Part shown: positions 59,401-64,000 of the stretch, in pieces | Layout of the letters: each line of letters begins with the position of its first letter | Position numbering within the stretch: position 1 is the stretch's first letter | From: Edolisoma coerulescens | Lineage: Eukaryota; Chordata; Aves; Passeriformes; Campephagidae | Length of the DNA stretch: 64,000 nt | NCBI GenBank assembly: GCA_013397115.1 | Contig: VWZW01007201.1 | Span: 1,060,295-1,124,294 of the forward strand | Reading direction: 5' to 3' | The notes under the pieces: model-generated | What the model was told of the DNA's origin: nothing | Database searches by the model: none | Seen by the model: the letters and a program-made list of their open reading frames with translations, nothing else | Made by a program: the position numbers and the translations under genes

Positions 59401-62400
59401 GTTGTGATAGATATTTTCAACAGTCTCCAGGGAAGCAAAATGCAGAATTGAGTGCAGATTATTCAAGATTGGTCTACAAGTTGATATATGTTCAAGTTCA
59501 ATCTGTATAATTAAATAGTGACTATTAAATTATTTTTTTATTTCAGCAGAGATAATATATCACCCCCAAATGAATATAATTTTGTGCATTATTATGGATT
59601 TGTGCGCTATAAAAGATAAAATATTTTAGAAATGCAGTAGAACTGCAAAAGTTTGTCAGAGTTACTAAATATATGTAAGATGTATTGTATGTACTTGCTT
59701 TATTTAATCCAGATGTTTGTATTTTGCATACTTTCAGAGGTATTAAATGGGCAACATCAAAGAAAATTTATGGAGTAATGCAGGCAGAAGAAAATGCATA
59801 ATGAAATGCTGGACAAAGACATCTTTACATTTGCTGTCAGAATGAATTATAGTTCTGAATACACATATCCCAACAGCATGAGCTGCTGATCAGCTTGCAG
59901 GGCCTTCTGAATTTAACTTCATTGTTCATTTCTGTGCCTAGAATGGTTTAAAGATCTTTGTTTGTCACCCAAATATACATATTCTGGTCTTCTCCCTTCT
60001 TTGAAGATTATCACCATTTAAAGATCCAGAAAGACCCAAGAGTTCTTTGTTTCAGGGACCTCTCTGACTTTGCAGTTTTAAAATGTGTTAAGGTAGGAGA
60101 AGTGTTAATGCTTGGGTGAGGAAGGAGACGGGAAAATGTTACTATCTTTTCTTTTTCCCCTTCTCTGTTCTTTCTCTTTTCAGTGATTTGTGCTTTTTTT
60201 CCCCTAGATAATATATAGCATAGGGTCTTCTTATTTTATGGGTTAAAATTAAGTTTAATTTTTATAAGGGAAAAGAAGACTTTTTTTCTCCTTTCACTGT
60301 GTTGGAGATTAATCTTAGTAGATATGGATTTACAGTGAGCTTTTATGCACCATCACATATTTCTCACTGGTAATTCAGGGCTCAGCTCTTCGTCTCTTTC
60401 TGGCATGCCAAATTTTCTTCTTAGAGAATCATGTTACTGTTAGAGACATTTGTTTTTGATATTAGAAGTGGGGGTTGCAGGTTCTCATTCATCAGGAGAC
60501 ATTACAATAGGATGGGTTAGTGGCTGCTTTCTGGGACTCGGTGCTGTGTTTGTTCTCCAGGGGAAAAGGAGGGAGGCATCTTTGGGAAAACCCAAATATT
60601 TTAACACACCAAGTCACTTCTCTTAACTTTTTAGAAATAGTACTTTAACATTAAAATCAAGATATCTGTGAGGGTTGTGTGAATTATTGCCTAGAAATAC
60701 CTTCTGACTTTCAGCAGCTGAAGTTAATGGAAGTGTAAACACACGTGTGACATATGTGTAAACTATTAATGTCTAGTTTTCAGTGCTGGCAAGTTTATTA
60801 GTTTTGATTGACTACATGCTCATTAACTTTTGTGAATTTGTCTTTTCAGAAGGGAGACTTTAAAGAACAAGTTTGATTTATTTTAAGAAAACCAACCGAA
60901 ACACCAAAACCCAACCCAAACAAACAAAAAAACCCCCTAACCCAACAAGTAACTGTAGAATGTTTCCTAAAGTTTTTTGTTTAGAGGAGGAACATTTCTG
61001 GTGTGACATTAAAGAAACCTGACGTAGGTCACAAGTAAATTTTTCAAGTATTAGCATTGCCACTGGCTCCCTGCCCCGTGCAGCACAGGCAGGAAATATG
61101 AGCCAAATCATGTTTTACTGAGTAGTTCCTATGGCTTTATACCTCTACAGATTTATGATTTGCTAAGCTTAGAGTTGCATCAATTAACTCCTAGACACTA
61201 AGGAGGGAGAATGTGGTTTGTGTGCTGTGATACATCCACAAATGTTTCTTAAAGAAAAAAATCTGACAGCTACCTCAATGACATTGCCTTCCAGAAATGC
61301 ACCATAACTTAATTTACTACTTATTTATTAGGATCAGGAAGAGGAGAGGGATGAAATTCCAGAATTCCTTGAGCCTCTTCTGGAGCTTAATGGCCAGTTT
61401 AAGGTTGCCTCCCCACAATACAACGGTCCTTTGTTTCCTCCAGTGGCTTCTGCTCCTCAGCAGCCTGCTGATATTTTGGATGAACTGATTCAAAGGAGAG
61501 AAACGATAGAAAACAGGTTGATAAATTGGTGAGTTGCAATTTAACAAAGTGGCAAAGAATATATACGGAAGAAGGAATGATTCCCTAATTCTCCTTCCCT
61601 TTTTTCTTGCCTCCATTCCCTTATCCGTTTTCTTTTGAGCTGCCTTGCATTTTATGTCAAGAATGCTCTTTTGTGTCTTGGTGTTTGCTGATACTTAAAT
61701 GGGTTTTATTCTGCCAGGGTGGAACAAGAAATAATGGCAAAAATTATCAGTGAGATGTGCCCAGCTCAGAAAGAAACAGTGCCCAGCATTAGCAGCTCGG
61801 AGAGTGAAGACAATGAGGTTGTAACCCCTGACATTGGTAAGTAGGAATTACTGTTCTCAGCAGATGGATTTTCTCAATTTTTGGCTAATTTTAACAAGCT
61901 GTGTAGGTGGCTGTTGCCTGAGCCTAAGGGTGGATAATGCTGAAGCAGTGAAACTGTAAAAAGCAGCAGTGCACACCTGAATTTATGTTGAGACAGAGCA
62001 AGTGTTACAAGGCCATTGAAATAAATTATCTAAAAAAAAAAAAGAAAAAGAAGACTTAGAATAACAGCACTGTACAAATCACCATCTGTTATTGGCCATC
62101 TAAATCACATTTGGCATTTTGCTGAGCCTGTAATGTTTTTTTGCCTTCCTTTTGTTAATAGATATGTCCAAAATTACTTCCATTATGAATGTGTGAGGAT
62201 GGAGAGAAATGCATTTCTCCTGTGATGTCACTGCCCTTTGCTGTTGCCTTCTTTTATGCTCCTGATTTGTTTCTCTACTGTTGTTTATCTGGAAGGTTAA
62301 AAAAAAAATCACTTTTTGCAAATAGGAATGTTTAAAAGTTTATAGAGAGTGAGTGGTTGCAGTACAGTACATGGATTTTAGGAAGTGAGACCTGGCTGTG

Positions 62401-62609
62401 TGCTTCATGTTCCTTCCTTTTCAGTTGAAGTCGCAGGTGGTGGAGGATTTCAGCTCTTTGTCAATGCTGGTGTCCCTGTGGACTCAGAAATGATCAATCA
62501 TTTTGTAAATGAAGCTCTCAGTGAAACCATTGCAACCATGCTGGGTGACAATCAGGCTCAGAGAACAGTTCCTCATCCAAGTGTTCTTCCCAGCACAACC
62601 ACAAGGATG
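35297..62609 (+). CDS. KIAA0586: KIAA0586 (TALPID3), centriolar ciliogenesis protein, first 22 coding exons
   Basis: Centrosome/distal centriole protein needed for basal body docking, primary cilia and Hedgehog signalling. It is the gene of the chicken talpid3 mutant and of human Joubert syndrome 23. Coding exons: 35297-35417, 36093-36169, 36739-36808, 37942-38008, 38300-38477, 38872-39105, 39752-39920, 40700-40879, 41711-41792, 42767-42899, 44265-44306, 45693-45913, 46797-46869, 47188-47445, 47620-47794, 53340-53528, 54440-54627, 55790-55897, 57040-57120, 61332-61528, 61718-61836 and 62425-62609. Phases join throughout, giving 1,049 codons; the last exon ends at a donor, so the gene continues beyond the window. 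Conserved blocks match human in order, including the alanine-rich segment, the coiled coil essential for function, and the YGKPIYQGHRSTLKKGPYLR block. The N-terminus and the spacers are divergent. The ATG at 35297 is the first in its frame. Confidence 0.97.
35714..35850 (+). mobile_element. CR1 LINE, in KIAA0586 intron 1
   Basis: GGGCTGTGAGGCCCTGGCAC to CCATGGGGGCAGGGATG. The final tail is missing and is followed by a short CCCTGTTAAACATCCCTGTT duplication. Confidence 0.9.
36093..36169 (+). CDS. KIAA0586: KIAA0586 coding exon 2
   Basis: Encodes VLSTKGYPECLLPVETSEPM then FLSQM. Acceptor attttag, donor gtaaga. Poorly conserved with human, but phase and position fit. Confidence 0.8.
36739..36808 (+). 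CDS. KIAA0586: KIAA0586 coding exon 3
   Basis: Encodes DYPGEAAAQDDPSLLLEGSR and GPE. Acceptor tctgaag, donor gtaaaa. The frame leads exactly into DDVFISQY in the next exon. The sequence is divergent and an acceptor 22 bases further in (ctgcag) is possible, though it would change the phase. Confidence 0.72.
37942..38008 (+). CDS. KIAA0586: KIAA0586 coding exon 4
   Basis: Encodes DVFISQYATGQKEALRAILM and Q, matching human [20 protein letters not shown]. Acceptor ccccacag, donor gtaagt. First strongly conserved block of the protein. Confidence 0.95.
38300..38477 (+). CDS. KIAA0586: KIAA0586 coding exon 5, alanine-rich segment
   Basis: Encodes VHKEVKVQLLGNASTEK, then VDSATTIAAATAAAIATTAP and LLK. 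The A/T-rich hydrophobic run is nearly invariant in TALPID3. Acceptor ttctag, donor gtgagt. Confidence 0.96.
38872..39105 (+). CDS. KIAA0586: KIAA0586 coding exon 6, coiled coil
   Basis: Encodes VQNDLEAKVSSVSELLQKLQ, ETDRQLQRVSEQQTSV and, after a His-rich stretch, LEKQMNAFMVQRIQHLEKLQ. Heptad-rich and well conserved. Acceptor ttgcag, donor gtatct. Confidence 0.96.
39258..39721 (+). mobile_element. CR1 LINE, different subfamily, abutting exon 7
   Basis: Longest copy in the window: starts near GAAGGGCTGGAACAGGTCC, includes TCAGCCTGGAGAAAAGGAGG and ends AACAATTCTGTGATTCAATG. The GAGTTGGACTTGGTAATCTT end differs from the other copies. It ends 30 bases before exon 7. Confidence 0.92.
39752..39920 (+). 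CDS. KIAA0586: KIAA0586 coding exon 7
   Basis: Encodes SHLISSAVNSRGLQQGPVPA and a low-complexity remainder ending TSAAPAQ. The start matches human THFISAALKTSSFQPV; the rest is divergent. The acceptor tctcctag lies only 30 bases after a CR1 copy. Donor gtggag. Confidence 0.88.
40380..40652 (+). mobile_element. CR1 LINE, in KIAA0586 intron 7
   Basis: CAAGGGCAGGGAGTGATAGG to CAAACCACTTTATGATTTCA, including the full GGATGGGGCTTGGAGCAGCC core. Ends about 48 bases before exon 8. Confidence 0.92.
40700..40879 (+). CDS. KIAA0586: KIAA0586 coding exon 8
   Basis: Encodes AFSEAYSSHFPSHGIYTQKS and PLKTPVPRRYAPEPVPK, matching human SPLETPAPRRFAPVPV. Acceptor tttttag, donor gtattg. A CR1 copy ends about 50 bases upstream. 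Confidence 0.93.
41711..41792 (+). CDS. KIAA0586: KIAA0586 coding exon 9
   Basis: Encodes EIPLKQIEYSKKTAMSSKER and SWPSERD. Acceptor tctcaag, donor gtgaat. Weakly conserved; assigned by phase, splice sites and position. Confidence 0.75.
41960..42222 (+). mobile_element. CR1 LINE, diverged subfamily, in KIAA0586 intron 9
   Basis: GGTTTGGGTTGGATATCAGG to CCCAGGATATTCCATGATTC. The middle part (GGTGTCTGTGCAGGGCCAGG) differs from the common copies here. Confidence 0.88.
42767..42899 (+). CDS. KIAA0586: KIAA0586 coding exon 10
   Basis: Encodes HNALPADSVPSFESYNSIEK and TVQKADDLLQDLGKLRRE, the latter matching human VTMQKSDDVLHDLGQKEKE. Acceptor cctcag, donor gtaaag. Confidence 0.9.
44265..44306 (+). 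CDS. KIAA0586: KIAA0586 coding exon 11 (42-nt microexon-sized)
   Basis: Encodes EASSWKSDMNDIIK. Acceptor ttttag, donor gtatat, phase 0 at both ends. Inclusion or skipping keeps the frame; the sequence itself is not clearly conserved. Confidence 0.7.
45693..45913 (+). CDS. KIAA0586: KIAA0586 coding exon 12, essential coiled coil
   Basis: After a proline-rich start, encodes VPRSILRDAERILRGIQNNK and KVLEENLEAVTRARDAMYS. This is the conserved coiled coil shown in published chicken and mouse work to be required for TALPID3 function. Acceptor attttag, donor gtcaga. Confidence 0.95.
46797..46869 (+). CDS. KIAA0586: KIAA0586 coding exon 13
   Basis: Encodes DVLEEIRIRRTVDEWIKAIS and EEIQ, matching human [21 protein letters not shown]. 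Acceptor tttcag, donor gtaagg. Completes the coiled-coil core. Confidence 0.96.
47188..47445 (+). CDS. KIAA0586: KIAA0586 coding exon 14
   Basis: Encodes a strongly basic stretch from AEMARNDSEQGKHDQKAPW to ENVQSKERRAD. Acceptor gtttag, donor gtgagt. An internal AG/gtttag site at 47393 would be a poorer donor. Confidence 0.9.
47620..47794 (+). CDS. KIAA0586: KIAA0586 coding exon 15, most conserved block
   Basis: Encodes NEDYLSQVYGKPIYQGHRST, LKKGPYLRFNSPSPKSK and TRPKLIETVR. Almost identical to human over the YGKP...SPSPKS block. Acceptor catcag, donor gtgagt. Followed by a 5.5-kb intron. Confidence 0.97.
47957..48079 (+). mobile_element. CR1 LINE, older subfamily, in KIAA0586 intron 15
   Basis: Contains CAGGGCTTAAGAGGCATTTG, CAGCCCTGAAGTGGTCAGGC and TAGGTCCTGTCCATTTGAAA, the 3' region of a CR1 group ending in TATTTCTATT-like tails. 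Confidence 0.82.
49348..49370. repeat. ATT microsatellite
   Basis: About seven ATT units (ATTATTATTATTATTATTG) next to a CR1 copy. Confidence 0.85.
49385..49488 (+). mobile_element. CR1 LINE, 3' end, in KIAA0586 intron 15
   Basis: GTAACCTGGTCTAGTAGAAG to CCTTCAGTGATTCTGTGGTT. Directly preceded by an ATT-rich microsatellite. Confidence 0.9.
51678..51765 (-). mobile_element. Possible ancient CR1 tail
   Basis: TTCAAGGCCAAGGGGGACTG, GATCATGTAGTATGACCTC and ATCACAAGCC resemble, in reverse, CR1 3' ends common in turtles and crocodilians. It is much more diverged than the other copies. Confidence 0.5.
53340..53528 (+). CDS. KIAA0586: KIAA0586 coding exon 16
   Basis: Encodes GTKVKSARTQTCSHTQKVIS, QQNQYLFSPSQDVPAASG and PLEGHLIPMAIPLG. 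The end matches human TLEGHLIPMAILLG. Acceptor tttcag, donor gtagga. Confidence 0.95.
53619..53670 (+). mobile_element. CR1 LINE, very short 3' end
   Basis: GGGGGTTGGAATTAGATGAT and CCTTCCAACCCAAACCATTC, about 50 bases. Starts about 90 bases after the donor of exon 16. Confidence 0.8.
54440..54627 (+). CDS. KIAA0586: KIAA0586 coding exon 17
   Basis: Encodes PAGVVIDKPHPVTVTTSLPQ and VKKPNIAVVEMRSEKKDPPQ. Strongly conserved with human. Acceptor tctttag, donor gtacat. Confidence 0.96.
55790..55897 (+). CDS. KIAA0586: KIAA0586 coding exon 18
   Basis: Encodes VLPNVDIDSVSSASGCVNHV and LPGSEPLLPPVDAVIQ. The start matches human VLPSVDIDSISNSSADV. Acceptor tcctag, donor gtactg. Confidence 0.93.
56608..56945 (+). 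mobile_element. CR1 LINE lacking its 3' end, upstream of exon 19
   Basis: AGAGATGGAGCACCTCTTCT through AGCCTGGAGAAGAGAAGGC to GACAGTGGAAGGTGT, where it stops. The last 60 or so bases usual for CR1 are absent. Ends about 95 bases before exon 19. Confidence 0.92.
57040..57120 (+). CDS. KIAA0586: KIAA0586 coding exon 19
   Basis: Encodes TPEEIHSEEEDTKFPGTDFI and DVTDVMQ, matching human EEEVKFPGTNFDEIIDVIQ. 81 nt, phase 0 at both ends. Acceptor ttgcaag is weaker than usual and CR1 fragments lie on both sides. Donor gtaatc. Confidence 0.93.
57468..57676 (+). mobile_element. CR1 LINE lacking its 3' end, downstream of exon 19
   Basis: AGTGACAGGCTAAAAGAGCT through GGAGAGGGACTTTGGACAAG to AAGAAATTCTTGACAGTG. 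Internal part of the element; the whole 3' end is missing. Confidence 0.88.
58626..58764 (+). mobile_element. CR1 LINE, 3' end, in KIAA0586 intron 19
   Basis: CCTGGAAGAGTTCAAGGCCA to CATTCTGTGATTCTGTGATT, with an intact tail repeat. Confidence 0.93.
61332..61528 (+). CDS. KIAA0586: KIAA0586 coding exon 20
   Basis: Encodes DQEEERDEIPEFLEPLLELN, QYNGPLFPPVASAPQQPADI and LDELIQRRETIENRLIN. Matches human [20 protein letters not shown]. Acceptor tattag, donor gtgagt. Preceded by a 4.2-kb intron. Confidence 0.96.
61718..61836 (+). CDS. KIAA0586: KIAA0586 coding exon 21
   Basis: Encodes VEQEIMAKIISEMCPAQKET and a serine/acidic tail ending VVTPDI. The start matches human WVEQEIMSRIISGLFP. Acceptor tgccag, donor gtaagt. 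Confidence 0.95.
62425..62609 (+). CDS. KIAA0586: KIAA0586 coding exon 22, last in window
   Basis: Encodes FQLFVNAGVPVDSEMINHFV and NEALSETIATMLGDNQAQR, matching human [20 protein letters not shown]. Acceptor ttttcag, donor gtaaga. The proline-rich block that follows in human is not found in the remaining 1.4 kb, so the next exon lies beyond the window. Confidence 0.96.
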
Positions 62610-64000
62610 GTAAGAGTCTGTTTTATTTAAGCTTTCCTACTGAAGTTCTGAGGGACTTGGTACTTAATTTCGTGTTGTTGAAAGATAGCTCGTGTTATTT
62701 TCAACCAAAAATAGTTATGCTGCTTTCTTGCAAACAAATGAGATATGAAGAAATTAATTTCCTCATCTAAGAAGAAATGGAAGCTGAGAGCAATATTATT
62801 TTTGGTCTTACAGGCTTGCAGCCATTCTTTAATGTCTGTTAAAATGACTATTAATTCTTTCTGAGTTTTGAGTTCAGTAGTTTTGAATAAATGCTTAATT
62901 GATTAGTAGAGCTTCCTGTAATACAGGATAATTTCCTGTATTCTCTTTGATAATCAAATGACAGCTGGCTCTTATTTTGATAACAACATGACTGTGCTGC
63001 AATCTGGTGTTGTGTAATGTCGTTGGGATGCTTGTGGAAATTGCTGTGCTTAGAAATCCAGCTATGGAAGGCTTTGTTGGAAGTGGGATCAGTCATTCTG
63101 TTCTGCTGCAGTGCAGTTAGACTGAAACACCTCCTCCTGCCTGCTGCAAGGGACAAAGAGGTGATTCTATAGGCAGAAGTAAAGGTTTCACTGCTGAGGG
63201 CTTGACCTCAGTCATCCTGCATCTCTTCCACTCCATTACAGACTGAGGAGGGCCTGATGTTCCTCTCAGCTTGTCCTTCTGATGCTCAGAAACCTCTTCT
63301 GTTGTTCATTCTACATTTACTGGTGGCCCTTTTGTTTCTCTGCCGGCTTAAACTGAAATATTCTTTGGCTGAAATGGTTGGGTTTTCCCAACTCAATATA
63401 AATACATATTTGTGCACTTCAAGAGATTGGTTTTGTCCTCTTTGGCCTTTGTTTGATTAGCCTAAATAAGGCAATCATCCATACGTGGACCATTTTTTGA
63501 CTCTTGCTGTTGGGCAGCACTTTGATGTTTCCCAGTTTAGATTGGTCTCAAGCACAGGTAACACTAAAATGCTAATAGACATTTTTAATAATAATGTGGT
63601 CTGCAAGATGGGGTTTCTCTCCTGCCTTTATTGGAATCCCAGGCAGTTAATTACAGTTTTTTAAAAGTCTTTCCACATTTGTAGCATGATAGCACAAGTT
63701 AAAGGATAGCTAGCAAAGTTTTTTCTAATTCTTCTTTTTCCATTTGTGCTCAGCCTATAGCAGAAGTTCTTGAATATGTAGTTTATGCATTCTTGATTTC
63801 TCCCTTCCCACTGTGAATTTTCCTATCTAGAACTGAATTTCAGCTGTTGCTGAGTTCTCTGGTGTTCACGATGTCACACGGTTGGGTGTGAGCTGCCAAA
63901 TGCGTTGGCAGGTTCCACTTTCCATGAGAAATTTTAATAAAAATCATCAGCCTGAGGACATACTCTTCAGAAACTAGCCTGGAAGTCTTCCTATAGCCTC
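62610..64000 (+). other. KIAA0586 intron 22, cut by window end
   Basis: No candidate for the next, proline-rich coding exon is visible. No repeat copy recognised. Confidence 0.75.

Larger units (their letters stand above)
57121..61331 (+). other. KIAA0586 intron 19
   Basis: 4.2 kb; CR1 fragments at 57468 and 58626, otherwise A/T-rich with an A/C-rich stretch near 60890-60950. No exon recognised. Confidence 0.85.

Noticed and set aside
1..64000. CRISPR arrays, operons, riboswitches, prophage or other bacterial systems
   Set aside because: The window is eukaryotic nuclear DNA with spliced genes and CR1 LINEs; repeats are retrotransposon copies or short tandem repeats.
1..64000. Endogenous retrovirus or LTR elements, tRNA and known small RNA genes
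   Set aside because: No paired LTR, primer-binding site, retroviral protein motif, or tRNA A/B box pair recognised by eye.

Overview
This is a stretch of vertebrate nuclear DNA, almost certainly from a bird. It has split genes with GT-AG introns, no bacterial features, and about twenty fragments of CR1 LINE, the dominant avian retrotransposon, ending in the typical ATTCTGTGAT-type tail. Its three genes match the conserved block ARID4A - TIMM9 - KIAA0586 (TALPID3), known to me from human chromosome 14. I read the exons by hand from reading frames, splice sites and remembered vertebrate proteins. No alignment or database search was run. The species is not determined; a songbird would fit.

Layout. 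1-4034: upstream intron of ARID4A with two CR1 tails. 4035-19104 (+): the last 14 coding exons of ARID4A (975 codons plus stop), covering the ARID domain, chromo-barrel domain, acidic and basic linkers, LxCxE retinoblastoma-binding motif and C-terminal coiled coil. Its 5' exons (Tudor and RBB1NT regions) lie outside the window. 19105 to about 20060 or further: 3' UTR with several poly(A) signals. About 21-27.5 kb: intergenic DNA with no gene I can support; the TOMM20L gene found here in mammals was not seen. 27858-30829 (-): the complete three-coding-exon TIMM9 (89 aa, twin CX3C). 34422-34927: a gap of 506 N inside a CpG-rich region that probably holds the shared TIMM9/KIAA0586 promoter. 35297-62609 (+): the first 22 coding exons of KIAA0586 (1,049 codons), which continues past the window end.

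Functionally, ARID4A is a chromatin adaptor linking RB and the SIN3-HDAC complex, TIMM9 is a small chaperone of the mitochondrial intermembrane space, and KIAA0586/TALPID3 is a centriole protein needed for cilia and Hedgehog signalling. They are neighbours by conserved synteny and do not form a pathway.

I found no new biological system. The best leads are local: duplicated E2F motifs and a possible uORF at the shared promoter, CR1 copies lying within tens of bases of KIAA0586 splice sites, all recognised recent CR1 copies in KIAA0586 in sense orientation, an in-frame 63-nt ARID4A exon, and the apparent lack of TOMM20L.
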